Positions 37,462-46,535 of a DNA stretch of 64,000 bases are shown piece after piece. Numbering within the stretch: the stretch's first letter is position 1; each line of letters begins with the position of its first letter. The stretch is from Lentzea albidocapillata (GTDB lineage Bacteria > Actinomycetota > Actinomycetes > Mycobacteriales > Pseudonocardiaceae), in NCBI RefSeq assembly GCF_000719115.1, contig NZ_JOEA01000017.1:295742-359741 (forward strand), given 5' to 3'. The notes below the pieces were generated by a model. The model did not search any database. It was given only the letters and a program-made list of their open reading frames with translations, and had not been told where the DNA came from. The position numbers and the translations under genes are program-made.

Positions 37462-39290
37462 CACAGGTCCTCGTCGAACAGGGGGCGGATGCCGCGGGCG
37501 GCCATGATCTCGGAGTTGCCGGTGCCCGCCGCGACCATGGGCCACACCTGGGCGTCCTTGCCGACGACGAAGTCGACGACGACCGGGCGGTCGTTGATCT
37601 CCAGCGCCTTCCCGATCACCTCGTCCACCTCCTCGCGCGTCTCGGCCCGCAGGCCCGCGCATCCGAGGGCTTCCGCCAGGAGCTTGAAGTCTGGGATGCG
37701 GTGCTTGTGCGTCCCCAGATCCGTGTTGGAGTACCGCTCGCCGTAGAACAGCGTCTGCCACTGGCGGACCATGCCCAGGTTGCCGTTGTTGATCACGGCG
37801 ATCTTCACCGGCAGGCCCTCGATGGCGCAGGTGGCGAGCTCCTGGTTGGTCATCTGGAAGCAGCCGTCGCCGTCGATGGCCCACACCGTGCGGTCCGGCT
37901 GACCTGCCTTGATGCCCATCGCGGCGGGAACGGCGAAGCCCATCGTGCCGAGCCCGCCGGAGTTGATCCACGTGCGCGGGTGCTCGTACTTCACGAACTG
38001 CGCCGCCCACATCTGGTGCTGGCCGACGCCGGCGGTGTAGATCGTGTCCGCCGGGGACAGCTGACCGATGCGCTCGATGGCGTACTGCGGCGACAACGTG
38101 CCGTCGTCCGGCCAGTCGTAGCCGAGCGGGAACGTCTCACGGATCGAGTTCAGCGTCGCCCACCACGGCGCGAGGTCGACCTTCGTCGCTGTCTCGCGCT
38201 CGGTGCGCAGCGCGTCGATCAGCTCGGTGATGATCTCCTTGCAGTCACCGACGATCGGCACGTCGGCGCGGCGGTTCTTGGAGATCTCGGCCGGGTCGAT
38301 GTCCGCGTGGATGATCTGCGCGTCCGGCGCGAACGAGTTCAGCTGGCCGGTGACGCGGTCGTCGAAGCGGGCGCCCAGTGCGATCAGCAGGTCCGACTTC
38401 TGCATCGCCGCGACGGCCCCGACGGTGCCGTGCATGCCGGGCATGCCCATGTGCTGCTCGTGCGAGTCCGGGAACGCGCCACGCGCCATCAGCGTCGTGA
38501 CGACCGGAATGCCGCTCTCCTCGGCGAGGCGCAGCAACTCGGCGTGCGCGTCGGCCTTGATGACGCCGCCGCCGACGTAGAGAACGGGCTTGCGGGCGGC
38601 CACGATCAGCTTGGCCGCTTCGCGCACCTGCTTGCCGTGCGGCCGGGTCGTCGGCCGGTAACCGGGCAGGCGCATCTCGGGTGGCCACGAGAAGCTGGTC
38701 TGCTCCTGCAGCACGTCCTTCGGGATGTCGACGAGGACCGGGCCGGGTCGGCCGGTCGACGCGATGTGGAACGCCTCCGCGATCGCCCGCGGGATGTCCG
38801 CCGGGTCGGTCACGAGCACGTTGTGCTTGGTGATCGGCATCGTGATGCCGCAGATGTCCGCCTCCTGGAAGGCGTCCGTGCCGATCAGCGGCCGCGACTG
38901 CTGGCCGGTGATCGCGACGATGGGCACGGAGTCCATGTTCGCGTCCGCGATCGGGGTGACGAGGTTGGTCGCACCCGGACCCGAGGTCGCCATGCAGACC
39001 CCGACCTTGCCGGTGGCCTGCGCGTAACCGGTCGCCGCGTGTCCCGCGCCCTGCTCGTGGCGGACGAGGATGTGCCGGACCTTCGTGGAGTCCAGCAGCG
39101 GGTCGTACGCGGGAAGGATCGTCCCGCCCGGAATGCCGAACACCACTTCACACCCGACCGCCTCAAGCGAGCGGACGAGGGACTGCGCCCCGGTCACTCG
39201 AATCGGCGCGCCAGTGGGCGGAGCCGGTTTGGGCCGCGGACCTGGACGTGGCGACGGCTCGGAAGCCGGTCGCGATGGTGCGCTGGTCAT
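37461..39290 (-). CDS. ilvB: Acetolactate synthase large (catalytic) subunit
   Basis: A 609-residue ThDP/FAD enzyme that joins two pyruvates, or pyruvate and 2-oxobutyrate. A Pro-rich N-terminal tail of about 35 residues precedes the PYR domain ([20 protein letters not shown], catalytic Glu in [23 protein letters not shown]), the FAD/NAD-like middle domain, and the PP domain ([15 protein letters not shown], ThDP motif GDG..NN). The ATG at 39290 has GAGG seven bases upstream. First gene of ilvBNC. A Leu/Val leader peptide and T-run terminator precede it. Confidence 0.96.
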   Translation of the reverse strand: MTSAPSRPASEPSPRPGPRPKPAPPTGAPIRVTGAQSLVRSLEAVGCEVVFGIPGGTILPAYDPLLDSTKVRHILVRHEQGAGHAATGYAQATGKVGVCMATSGPGATNLVTPIADANMDSVPIVAITGQQSRPLIGTDAFQEADICGITMPITKHNVLVTDPADIPRAIAEAFHIASTGRPGPVLVDIPKDVLQEQTSFSWPPEMRLPGYRPTTRPHGKQVREAAKLIVAARKPVLYVGGGVIKADAHAELLRLAEESGIPVVTTLMARGAFPDSHEQHMGMPGMHGTVGAVAAMQKSDLLIALGARFDDRVTGQLNSFAPDAQIIHADIDPAEISKNRRADVPIVGDCKEIITELIDALRTERETATKVDLAPWWATLNSIRETFPLGYDWPDDGTLSPQYAIERIGQLSPADTIYTAGVGQHQMWAAQFVKYEHPRTWINSGGLGTMGFAVPAAMGIKAGQPDRTVWAIDGDGCFQMTNQELATCAIEGLPVKIAVINNGNLGMVRQWQTLFYGERYSNTDLGTHKHRIPDFKLLAEALGCAGLRAETREEVDEVIGKALEINDRPVVVDFVVGKDAQVWPMVAAGTGNSEIMAARGIRPLFDEDL

Positions 39291-39329
39291 TGGTTTGCCT
39301 CGTGGGTATCGGGGTCCGGACACGAAAAA

Positions 39330-39364
39330 ACCCTCGACAACCCGAAGTTGGGTCGTGCGAGGGT
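39330..39364 (-). terminator. Attenuator terminator of ilvBNC
   Basis: On the minus strand ACCCTCG pairs with CGAGGGT, with an inner ACCC/GGGT, and the hairpin runs straight into TTTTTTC. It ends about 40 bp before the ilvB start and after the leader peptide. Confidence 0.9.
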
Positions 39365-39365
39365 C

Positions 39366-39404
39366 GCGCGTCGACGCAGGCTGTTCGGCTCAGGCGTCGA
39401 CGCG
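39366..39404 (-). promoter_or_regulatory. Attenuator 1:2 stem of ilvBNC
   Basis: GCGCGTCGACGC at the end of the leader peptide frame and GCGTCGACGCGC just after it make a perfect 12-bp inverted repeat on the minus strand. It is positioned as the ribosome-sensitive stem between the leader peptide stop and the terminator. Confidence 0.75.
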
Positions 39405-39437
39405 CCTGAGAAGTACGAGAACGAGCGTGCGCTGCAT
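39390..39437 (-). CDS. ilvB leader peptide (MQRTLVLVLLRRVDA)
   Basis: A 15-codon frame, ATG to TGA, with four Leu and three Val codons, followed by an inverted repeat and a strong T-run terminator before ilvB. It is the standard layout of branched-chain amino acid attenuation known from Streptomyces and Corynebacterium ilvB. Leucine and valine starvation should stall the ribosome and spare ilvBNC from termination. There is no obvious SD upstream, so a leaderless transcript is possible. Confidence 0.87.
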   Translation of the reverse strand: MQRTLVLVLLRRVDA

Positions 39438-39522
39438 GAAGCGGACGTTATCGCCTCGCGCAAGAGTGCGTCAACTCTGCGGGATGGAATTCCCGGATCG
39501 TGGACGTGGAACAATCCTTCGA

Positions 39523-39960
39523 GTGAAGAAGCTGGTCTTTCGCATCCCGGCAACGGCGCTGCTCGCAGCGGGTCTGATCGCCATCTGCGTCACCCCTGTG
39601 GCGTGGCTCGCTCCGGGGATGCAAGCGCTCTACGTCCTCCCGCTCGGCTACGCGTACTGGGTGCTGCGCAACCGCACGACGGTCACCGAGGAACAGATCG
39701 TGGCGCGCGGCGCGTTCGGCACGACGACGCTCAAGTGGTCCGAGGTGAAGTCGATCCGGCTGGTCCAGAAGGGCTGGCTGCGGGCGGTCAAGGAGGACGC
39801 GTCCGAGGTGACGCTGCCCGCCGTGCGGTTCATGCACCTGCCGGCGTTGTCGTTGGTCAGTGGCGGACGTGTGCCCGACCCGACCGTCCAGGAAGAGGAA
39901 GCCGTCGCGGAGGAGCCCGCTGAAGACGCCGCGGAAGAGGTCGTAGAGTCGGAGAAGTGA
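39523..39960 (+). CDS. Membrane-associated PH-domain protein (CFP-6-like)
   Basis: A 145-residue protein. Two hydrophobic segments in the first 50 residues (FRIPATALLAAGLIAICVT, MQALYVLPLGYAYWVL) are followed by a bacterial PH-like domain (RTTVTEEQIVARGAFGTTTLKWSEVKSIRLVQKGWLRAVKEDASEVTLPAVRF). A very acidic tail ends the protein (EEEAVAEEPAEDAAEEVVE). The M. tuberculosis gene in the same place next to ilvB (Rv3004, cfp6) has this organisation. Start at the GTG at 39523. Its end overlaps the VKOR gene by GTGA. Function unknown. Confidence 0.82.
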   Translation: MKKLVFRIPATALLAAGLIAICVTPVAWLAPGMQALYVLPLGYAYWVLRNRTTVTEEQIVARGAFGTTTLKWSEVKSIRLVQKGWLRAVKEDASEVTLPAVRFMHLPALSLVSGGRVPDPTVQEEEAVAEEPAEDAAEEVVESEK

Positions 39961-40382
39961 TCAAACGAGTTCCGCTGCTGAGCCTGCTGCTGTCCATCGC
40001 AGGCCTGCTGACCTCGGCTTACCTGACGTACACGCACTTCGACGCGAACGCGCTGCTGTGCTCGGCCGACTCGGTCATCGACTGTGAGACCGTGACCACG
40101 AGCGAGCAGTCGGAGCTCCTGGGCATCCCCGTCGCGTTCCTCGGACTGGCCTTCTTCGCCTTTCTCACAGTGATCTGCCTCCCGTTCGCGTGGCGGATCG
40201 ACGCCCTGAAGTGGGTGCGTCTCGCGGCGGTCGGCGTCGGCGTGCTGATGGTCGTCTACCTGGTGGCCGCCGAGTTCCTCATCATCGGCAAGATCTGCCT
40301 GTGGTGCACCGTCGTGCACGTGATCACGCTCGCACTGGCCTGTCTGCTGGTCGCCGCGAGTCTGCGCCCAAGTAACCTTTGA
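39957..40382 (+). CDS. Vitamin K epoxide reductase family protein
   Basis: A 141-residue four-helix membrane protein. Two cysteine pairs fit VKOR: the loop pair in ALLCSADSVIDCETV (Cys35, Cys43) and the active-site CLWC in IIGKICLWCTVVHV. In actinobacteria VKOR re-oxidises DsbA-like thiol oxidases through menaquinone, so it drives disulfide formation outside the membrane. No DsbA partner is adjacent. The GTG start overlaps the stop of the PH-domain gene. Confidence 0.88.
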   Translation: MIKRVPLLSLLLSIAGLLTSAYLTYTHFDANALLCSADSVIDCETVTTSEQSELLGIPVAFLGLAFFAFLTVICLPFAWRIDALKWVRLAAVGVGVLMVVYLVAAEFLIIGKICLWCTVVHVITLALACLLVAASLRPSNL

Positions 40383-40459
40383 GGCACCGCTCCCAGACTG
40401 ATGGACGCCTCACCCCCGCGTCCCGCGCGCTTCTTTCTTGAACTGAATCTGGAGGAGCA

Positions 40460-42304
40460 GTGCCTCAGCTCCGCTCTCGCACCACCACTCACGGCCGCAA
40501 CGCAGCGGGTGCCCGCGCCCTCTGGCGCGCGACCGGCATGACCGACAGCGACTTCGGCAAACCGATCATCGCGATCGCCAACTCCTACACGCAGTTCGTG
40601 CCGGGCCATGTGCACCTGCGCGATCTCGGGGACATCGTGGCCGAGGCGGTGCGCGAGGCGGGCGGTGTCGCACGCGAGTTCCACACCATCGCCGTCGACG
40701 ACGGCATCGCCATGGGCCACAGCGGGATGCTCTACTCGCTGCCCAGCCGCGAGATCATCGCCGACTCCGTCGAGTACATGGTCAACGCGCACCAGGCCGA
40801 CGCGATCGTGTGCATCTCGAACTGCGACAAGATCACCCCCGGCATGCTGAACGCGGCGATGCGGCTCAACATCCCCGTCGTGTTCGTGTCCGGCGGGCCG
40901 ATGGAGGCCGGCAAGGCCGTCGTCGTCGAGGGTGTCGCCGTCGCGCCGACCGACCTGATCACCGCCATCTCCGCCTCGGCCTCCCCCGCCGTGAGCGAGG
41001 ACGGGCTGTCCGAGGTCGAGCGCTCCGCGTGCCCGACGTGCGGTTCCTGCTCCGGCATGTTCACCGCGAACTCCATGAACTGCCTCACCGAGGCCCTCGG
41101 CCTGTCGCTGCCGGGCAACGGTTCGACGCTGGCCACCCACGCCGCGCGCCGCGAGCTGTTCTCCGAGGCCGGTCGCGTGGTCGTGGAACTGTGCAAGCGC
41201 TGGTACGGCGAGGACGACGAGTCGGCGCTGCCGCGGTCGATCGCGAACCGCAAGGCGTTCGAGAACGCGATGGCGCTCGACATGGCCATGGGCGGCTCGA
41301 CGAACACCGTGCTGCACATCCTCGCCGCCGCGCAGGAGGGCGAGATCGACTTCACGCTGCAGGACATCGACGATCTGTCCCGCCGCGTGCCCTGCCTGTC
41401 CAAGGTGTCGCCGAACTCCGACTACCACATGGAGGACGTGCACCGGGCCGGCGGAATCCCCGCGCTGCTGGGCGAGCTCTACCGCGGCGGCCTGCTGCAC
41501 GACGACGTCACGTCGGTGCACACGCCGACGATGGCGGAGTGGCTCGGCAAGTGGGACATCCGCGCTTCGGAGCCGTCGCCCGAGGCCATTGAGCTGTTCC
41601 ACGCCGCTCCCGGTGGTGTGCGCACGACCGAGGCGTTCTCGACGTCGAACCGCTGGTCCTCTTTGGACACCGACGCGGCCGGCGGCTGCATCCGCGACAT
41701 CGAGCACGCCTACACCAAGGACGGCGGCCTGGCCGTGCTGCGCGGCAACCTGGCCGAACGCGGCGCGATCATCAAGGCCGCGGGCATCGACGAGGAGCTG
41801 TGGCACTTCGAGGGCCCGGCGCGCGTCGTCGAGTCCCAGGAGCAGGCCGTCTCGGCGATCCTGAACAAGGAGATCCAGGCGGGCGAGGTGCTGGTCGTGC
41901 GTTACGAGGGCCCGTCCGGCGGCCCCGGCATGCAGGAGATGCTGCACCCGACGGCGTTCCTCAAGGGCTCCGGCCTGGGCAAGAAGTGCGCGCTGATCAC
42001 GGACGGCCGGTTCTCCGGCGGTTCGTCGGGCCTGTCGATCGGCCACATCTCGCCGGAGGCGGCGGGCGGCGGCACGATCGGTCTCGTCGAGAACGGCGAC
42101 CGGATCCTGATCGACGTCCACGAGCGGCGCCTCGAGCTGCTGGTCGACGCCGACGTGCTGGCCGAGCGCCGCGCGAAGATGGAGGCGTCGGAACGGCCGT
42201 GGCAGCCGGTGGACCGGGTTCGTCCGGTCACGGCCGCCCTGCGGGCGTACGCGCGGATGGCGACGGACGCGTCGACCGGTGCCGTGCGCAACCCGGACCT
42301 CTAA
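40460..42304 (+). CDS. ilvD: Dihydroxy-acid dehydratase
   Basis: A 614-residue Fe-S enzyme, the third common step of valine, leucine and isoleucine synthesis. Cluster cysteines are in [12 protein letters not shown] and [37 protein letters not shown] and the C-terminal [24 protein letters not shown] are also typical. The GTG at 40460 follows GGAGGAG. No leader peptide is seen in the 77-bp upstream spacer, so unlike ilvB and cimA it does not appear to be attenuated. Its stop overlaps a convergent small gene by CTAG. Confidence 0.96.
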   Translation: MPQLRSRTTTHGRNAAGARALWRATGMTDSDFGKPIIAIANSYTQFVPGHVHLRDLGDIVAEAVREAGGVAREFHTIAVDDGIAMGHSGMLYSLPSREIIADSVEYMVNAHQADAIVCISNCDKITPGMLNAAMRLNIPVVFVSGGPMEAGKAVVVEGVAVAPTDLITAISASASPAVSEDGLSEVERSACPTCGSCSGMFTANSMNCLTEALGLSLPGNGSTLATHAARRELFSEAGRVVVELCKRWYGEDDESALPRSIANRKAFENAMALDMAMGGSTNTVLHILAAAQEGEIDFTLQDIDDLSRRVPCLSKVSPNSDYHMEDVHRAGGIPALLGELYRGGLLHDDVTSVHTPTMAEWLGKWDIRASEPSPEAIELFHAAPGGVRTTEAFSTSNRWSSLDTDAAGGCIRDIEHAYTKDGGLAVLRGNLAERGAIIKAAGIDEELWHFEGPARVVESQEQAVSAILNKEIQAGEVLVVRYEGPSGGPGMQEMLHPTAFLKGSGLGKKCALITDGRFSGGSSGLSIGHISPEAAGGGTIGLVENGDRILIDVHERRLELLVDADVLAERRAKMEASERPWQPVDRVRPVTAALRAYARMATDASTGAVRNPDL

Positions 42305-42543
42305 AGAGAGATCGCCAGCGTCAGGCAAACAGCGAAAACGAGCCAGCCCGTCAGCGGTCCGCTGACGGGCTGGTCCGTTCTCTTGACCATGACACCGCTG
42401 ACGATGAGGCCTGCGAGCAAGCCGAGCGGCGGTAGCAGGGATTTCGCGGTGAGGCCGAACGGGAACGCCAGCAGGTAGACGACCGGTATCCCGATCACGA
42501 GCAGGGCGAGCTGGAGCAACGCTCCCGTCAGGTTCTTCCGCAC
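42301..42543 (-). CDS. Small hydrophobic membrane protein
   Basis: An 80-residue protein with two strong hydrophobic segments ([40 protein letters not shown]) and a third at the end ([17 protein letters not shown]). GTG start; ten bases from the DoxX gene stop, so probably co-transcribed with it. The DNA for PVSGPLTGW forms a perfect 15-bp inverted repeat (42343-42373) that probably terminates ilvD from the opposite strand. The terminator therefore lies inside this coding region, which either constrains the protein or casts doubt on it. No family recognised. Confidence 0.6.
   Translation of the reverse strand: MRKNLTGALLQLALLVIGIPVVYLLAFPFGLTAKSLLPPLGLLAGLIVSGVMVKRTDQPVSGPLTGWLVFAVCLTLAISL
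42343..42373. terminator. Probable ilvD terminator, inside the convergent small gene
   Basis: CCAGCCCGTCAGCGG (42343-42357) and its exact reverse complement (42359-42373) with one base between; in RNA the loop would open to a few more. It is 39 bp after the ilvD stop and no T-tract follows. Confidence 0.7.
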
Positions 42544-42553
42544 AGGGTTGTTC

Positions 42554-43282
42554 TTACCGGAAAACGAAGAACGTCACCGCCGCACCACCGGCTGCGATGA
42601 CCAGCGCGATGAACCCGGCAGCCAGCGGGTGACGGAACCAGCTGCGGTTGTAGTCCAGCGCGGCGCGGCCGGGTCCGGCGAAGAGCGCCGCGAACGCCAT
42701 GCCCGCGAGCGCCAGCTCCAGCTCGACGCCGTTCGGGCCGAAGAAGCCGCCCTTGTACTGCAGCGCGATGACGTTGGCCATCACGGCGAGCAGTCCCGCC
42801 GCGGCGAGAGGTGTGAAGAGGCCGAGCACGAGCAGCGCGCCGCCGGCCAGTTCGGTGATGCCGGTGACCCAGGCGAGGACGACCGACTCACGGTAGCCCA
42901 TCTTCTCCAGCGACTGCGCGAAGCCGTTGATGCCGGGGCCGCCGAACAGGCCGAAGACCTTCTGCAGTCCGTGCAGCACGAAGATGCCGCCCAGCACCGC
43001 GCGCAGCCCGAGCAGACCGATGTCGGGACCGGCGGTCCAGCCGAACTTCTTGCGGTCGTCCTCGAAGGGGTCGTCGCGGGTGTCGTCCACAGTGGACTTG
43101 TCCAGCGGCGTGTAGCCGGTGTTGTCGAACGCCTTCGCCGTCGAGTCGTACGACTGGGTCACGTCTTCGCCGACTCTGGTGGTGCTGTCGTCGAAGTGGT
43201 GCGCTCCACCTCCGCTGCTCGAGTAGAACGAGTCGTCGGAGAAAGCACTCGATGTGGTCGAGCCTTTGTCGTGAGTAGCCAC
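42554..43282 (-). CDS. DoxX family membrane protein
   Basis: A 242-residue protein. The first about 95 residues are hydrophilic and Ser/Asp-rich (SSAFSDDSFYSSSGGGAHHFDD), predicted disordered. The rest is a four-helix DoxX domain (LGLRAVLGGIFVLHGLQKVFGLFGGPG, VLAWVTGITELAGGALLVLGLFTPLAAAGLLAVMANVIAL). DoxX proteins in mycobacteria join a membrane oxidoreductase complex with SodA and SseA against oxidative stress. The counterpart here by position is Rv3005c. The GTG start is at 43282. Confidence 0.88.
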   Translation of the reverse strand: MATHDKGSTTSSAFSDDSFYSSSGGGAHHFDDSTTRVGEDVTQSYDSTAKAFDNTGYTPLDKSTVDDTRDDPFEDDRKKFGWTAGPDIGLLGLRAVLGGIFVLHGLQKVFGLFGGPGINGFAQSLEKMGYRESVVLAWVTGITELAGGALLVLGLFTPLAAAGLLAVMANVIALQYKGGFFGPNGVELELALAGMAFAALFAGPGRAALDYNRSWFRHPLAAGFIALVIAAGGAAVTFFVFR

Positions 43283-43351
43283 GCCCGCACGCTAGGGGGC
43301 CTCGTGCGGACGCGCGAGAGCCGAACGGCAGCTCGGCTTCACCCGTATGGA

Positions 43352-44266
43352 CTAGTAGGTGCCGTGCACGAGGTTGCGTGGCTGCTCCCCCGCGGCGAAC
43401 CGGGCGATCTCCGCGGCGGCGATCGCGTAGGCGCGATGTGCGTGTCCCGTGCAGGACCCGGCCACGTGCGGGGTGAGGAACAGGCCCGGCGCGGTCCACA
43501 GTGGATGATCGGCCGGCAGCGGTTCGGGATCGGTCACGTCGAGAGCCGCGCGCAGTCGCCCGGAATTCAGTTCGGCGAGCAATGCGTCCGTGTCCACGAC
43601 GGGGCCGCGGGCGCCGTTGACCAGGATCGCGTTGTCCTTCATCGCGGCCAGGAACTTGGCGTCGACGAGGTGCCGGGTCTCCTCCGTCATCGGTGTGAAG
43701 ATGACCACCGCGTCGAACTCCGGAAGCAGCTGCGGCAGCTCGTCCTGGCCGTGCACGCCTTCCCGGGCGGTGCGGCCGACCAGGGTCGCCGTCGCGTCGA
43801 ACGGTTCGAGGCGGCGCTTCAGCTGCTCGCCCAGGTCACCGGCGCCGACGATCAGGACCTTCTTGTCCTGCAAGGTGTCCGTGAGGTGGTAGTCCCAGCG
43901 GCCCTCGGCCCTGGCCCGCTCGAAAACGAGGAAGTCTCGGTATATCGCGATCAACGCGCCGATGGCCCACTCCGCGGTGCTGCCGCCGTGCGCGCCCCGG
44001 CAGGTGGAGAGCATCACGTCGGCCGGCACCTTGCCGACGAAGTTCTCCGCACCGGCGCTGAGCAACTGCACGAGTTTGAGGTTCGGCAACTGCGCGAACA
44101 CCTCGCGCGGGTCGGTGCCCGCGAGGAACCGCGGGATCAGCACCTCGGCGTTCTGGGCGTCAGACGGCAGCGGTTCCCCCGGCACGTAACGAACCGGCCG
44201 GACACCGTCCACCTGAGACAGCGCTTGGACTCCGAAATCATCTGGCACGAGCACGGTGAGCGTCAC
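43352..44266 (-). CDS. D-2-hydroxyacid dehydrogenase family protein
   Basis: A 304-residue NAD(P)-dependent dehydrogenase. The NAD motif is VLIVGAGDLGEQLKRRLEPF (GxGxxG), catalytic residues fit LVNGARGPVVDTDALLAELNSGRL (Arg), ALDVTDPEPLPADHPLW (Glu) and LFLTPHVAGSCTGHAHR (His). It is much shorter than SerA and lacks an ACT domain; glyoxylate/hydroxypyruvate reductase-like activity is likely. The GTG at 44266 is the start; the longer frame from 44434 passes into a dispersed repeat. Divergent from the alpha/beta hydrolase. Confidence 0.88.
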   Translation of the reverse strand: MTLTVLVPDDFGVQALSQVDGVRPVRYVPGEPLPSDAQNAEVLIPRFLAGTDPREVFAQLPNLKLVQLLSAGAENFVGKVPADVMLSTCRGAHGGSTAEWAIGALIAIYRDFLVFERARAEGRWDYHLTDTLQDKKVLIVGAGDLGEQLKRRLEPFDATATLVGRTAREGVHGQDELPQLLPEFDAVVIFTPMTEETRHLVDAKFLAAMKDNAILVNGARGPVVDTDALLAELNSGRLRAALDVTDPEPLPADHPLWTAPGLFLTPHVAGSCTGHAHRAYAIAAAEIARFAAGEQPRNLVHGTY

Positions 44267-44306
44267 CAGGCCAACATACTGCCGTGACCGCCGGCCTTCA
44301 CCGCGT

Positions 44307-44407
44307 CTTCGGCGTTCAGCAGGGTGCCTCGCGGCACCGGCCCCACGTCCACAGCCGACCAGGATGAGGACGCGGGGCCGGCACCACGATGCACCCGTCT
44401 GAACACC
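44307..44407 (+). repeat. Dispersed hairpin repeat, copy B
   Basis: Matches copy A: CTTCGGCG, CAGCAGGGTGCCTCGCGGC, a central arm pair CCGGCCCC/GGGGCCGG with a different loop, then the shared GGCACCACGATGCACCCGTC run through TGAAC and CCGAAT. It lies between a divergent dehydrogenase and an alpha/beta hydrolase, pointing to the hydrolase, whose start is 60 bp past the core. Its internal ATG opens a false start (MHPSE). Confidence 0.75.
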
Positions 44408-44448
44408 GAATACGGGGTAAAGGCCGGCGGCCACGGCAGTACGTCAGA

Positions 44449-45360
44449 ATGTTCGTCATGCGGGAGCACGACATCATCGCGTGGGACGGCACGAAGATCC
44501 GTACGTGGCAGGTGCCAGGTGAGGGAACACCTGTGCTCCTGTGTCCCGGCGTGGGTTCGGGCCCCGAGTCGTGGCCGTCGCTCGCCGATCGCGGCGGCCT
44601 GCTCAGCTGGTACATGCGCGGCACGATGGGCTCGGACCGCCCGGTCGACGAGCGCAATATCTCACTGGACGACCACGTGGCGGACGCCATCGCCGTACTG
44701 GACGAAGCGGGCATCGAGCGGTGCGTCGTCATGGGCTGGTCGATGGGAGTGACGATCGCGGCAGAGCTGGCGTTGCGTCACCCGGAACGAGTGGCGGGCC
44801 TGCTGCTCGTCGCGGGCGCGCCGGGCGACTCGTTCGACGCCATGCTGCCGCTGGTGCCGAAGAGCGTGCGCCGGTTCGTCGGGCTGACGGGCACAAGGCT
44901 GTTGCAGCAGGCCGGTCCGGTGCTGGACAAGGTGCTGCACCGCATCCCGGTGACGGACGCGACGACGTTCCTGTTGCGGCACAGCGGCGTGATCAAGCCT
45001 TCGAGCGACCCGGCGGCCGTCGGGCAGGCGGTGAGCCGGTTCCTGCAGCACGACTGGCGCTGGTACTTCACGCTGGCGCTCGCACTGGGCGAGACGCCGC
45101 GCCAGGACCTCACCCCGATCGTGTGCCCGGTCACACTGCTGGCCGGTCGTGACGACGTGCTGGCGACGACGGAGAGCATGTCCGGGCCCGTCGGGGCGCT
45201 GCCCCAGGCACGGCTGCGCGTGCTGCCGTGCAGCCACTACCTGCCGTTGGAGGCGCCCGAGGTGGTGAGTGCCGAACTCGACCTGCTGCTCGACCGCGTC
45301 CGGTCGGTCGACTTCGCCACTTCCGAGAAGTTGACTTCGGATTCACGGCCCCGCACCTAA
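44449..45360 (+). CDS. Alpha/beta hydrolase
   Basis: A 303-residue alpha/beta hydrolase. The nucleophile elbow is VVMGWSMGVTIAAELALRHPERV (GWSMG), the acid is in VTLLAGRDDVLATTESM, and the histidine in VLPCSHYLPLEAPE. The N-terminus (HDIIAWDGTKIRTWQVPG...LLCPGVGSGPESW) supplies the oxyanion region. Esterase, lipase or haloperoxidase-like activity is possible; the substrate is unknown. Start at the ATG at 44449 (or 44458). The ATG inside the upstream repeat (44389) is rejected. Downstream lies the LppZ-like lipoprotein after 10 bp, so the two may be co-transcribed. Confidence 0.85.
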   Translation: MFVMREHDIIAWDGTKIRTWQVPGEGTPVLLCPGVGSGPESWPSLADRGGLLSWYMRGTMGSDRPVDERNISLDDHVADAIAVLDEAGIERCVVMGWSMGVTIAAELALRHPERVAGLLLVAGAPGDSFDAMLPLVPKSVRRFVGLTGTRLLQQAGPVLDKVLHRIPVTDATTFLLRHSGVIKPSSDPAAVGQAVSRFLQHDWRWYFTLALALGETPRQDLTPIVCPVTLLAGRDDVLATTESMSGPVGALPQARLRVLPCSHYLPLEAPEVVSAELDLLLDRVRSVDFATSEKLTSDSRPRT

Positions 45361-45370
45361 CCTGGGAGTC

Positions 45371-46531
45371 GTGGTTCGTTCCGTAGCGTTGCTGACCGCC
45401 GTCTGCCTGCTGGCAGGGGGCTGCGCGAGCTTTCCCGACGAGCCGGCGCCCACGCAGTGGAGCGCGCAACCACAGCTGACCCCGCAGGCAGGCCCGAAGC
45501 CGGAGCTGCCGGGCGAGTACCGCCCGGCGCCCGGCGATCCCGGCCGCAACCCGGCGCCGCAGAGCGTGCCGCCGCCGCAGGGCTGCAAGGACTACCACCC
45601 GGCCGTCGTGGCCACCTGCCTCAACACCGTCACGGGCGTCGCCCCGATCGGCGCGGACGCCAAGGGCGGCGTCGCGGCGTACGCGACCGAACGCGGCGGG
45701 CGTCTGCTCAAGGTCGCCAAGGACGTCGACCCGGTCGTGGTCGCCCAGCTGCAGGTCGACGCGTCGACCGACGGCGGGCTGACCGGGCTCGCGCTGTCCG
45801 CGACGTTCGCCGAGGACCAGCTCGCGTACGTCTACGTGACGACGGCGACGGACAACCGGGTGCTGCGCATCGCGCCCGGCGACACGCCCAAGCCGATCCT
45901 CACCGGCATCCCGAAGGGCCCGTCGGGCAACCGGGGTGTGCTGGCGAGCGACCGCAAGGGCGCGATCCTCGTCGCGACCGGTGACGCCGGAAACCCCGCG
46001 CTGGCCGCCGACCCGAACTCCCTGGCGGGCAAGGTGCTGCGGATCGACGGTTCCGGCCAGCCCGCCCAGGGCAACCCGACGGCCGGCAGCACGGTCGTCT
46101 CCTCCGGACTGCGGCTGCCCGGCGGCCTGTGCGTCTCGGCGGACACCTCGAAGACCTGGGTGACGGACTGGGCCGCGAGCGGCGACGTCGTCTACCGCGT
46201 GACGCCGGGCAAGCTCGGCGAGGTCGCGTGGGCGTGGCCGGACCGGCCCGGCGTGATGGGCTGCTCGTCGTACTCGGACCAGCTGTCCGTGGCGACGTCC
46301 AAGACGCCCGGCTACCAGTCGCTGTCGATGAACGCCGCCGGCGCCTTCACGGGCAAGCCCGAGATCGCGATGGCGGAGGACGGCTTCGGCCTGCTCGGGC
46401 CGATGGAGATGCTGAACGAGTCGGCGTCGCTGGTCGGCACGGTCAACAAGGCGGGTGGCACGCCGGTGTCGTCGGACGACCGGGTCGCCATCATCGTGCG
46501 CCCGAACAACGGCGGCGGCACGAAGGACTGA
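45371..46531 (+). CDS. Lipoprotein with glucose/sorbosone dehydrogenase-type beta-propeller (LppZ-like)
   Basis: A 386-residue exported lipoprotein: MVRSVALLTAVCLLAGGC gives a lipobox with Cys18. A Pro-rich spacer of about 50 residues follows, then a propeller with the PQQ-GDH/sorbosone pattern (GLTGLALSATFAEDQLAYVYVTTATDNRVLRI, KGAILVATGDAGNPALAADPNSLAGKVLRIDGSG, SSGLRLPGGLCVSADTSKTWVTDWAAS). By position after DoxX it matches M. tuberculosis LppZ (Rv3006). Whether it binds PQQ or has enzyme activity is unknown. GTG start at 45371. Confidence 0.87.
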   Translation: MVRSVALLTAVCLLAGGCASFPDEPAPTQWSAQPQLTPQAGPKPELPGEYRPAPGDPGRNPAPQSVPPPQGCKDYHPAVVATCLNTVTGVAPIGADAKGGVAAYATERGGRLLKVAKDVDPVVVAQLQVDASTDGGLTGLALSATFAEDQLAYVYVTTATDNRVLRIAPGDTPKPILTGIPKGPSGNRGVLASDRKGAILVATGDAGNPALAADPNSLAGKVLRIDGSGQPAQGNPTAGSTVVSSGLRLPGGLCVSADTSKTWVTDWAASGDVVYRVTPGKLGEVAWAWPDRPGVMGCSSYSDQLSVATSKTPGYQSLSMNAAGAFTGKPEIAMAEDGFGLLGPMEMLNESASLVGTVNKAGGTPVSSDDRVAIIVRPNNGGGTKD

Positions 46532-46535
46532 GGTT

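Noticed and set aside
44389..44448. Upstream ATG start for the alpha/beta hydrolase (MHPSEHR...)
   Set aside because: Same repeat-borne ATG as upstream of cofC; not part of the protein.
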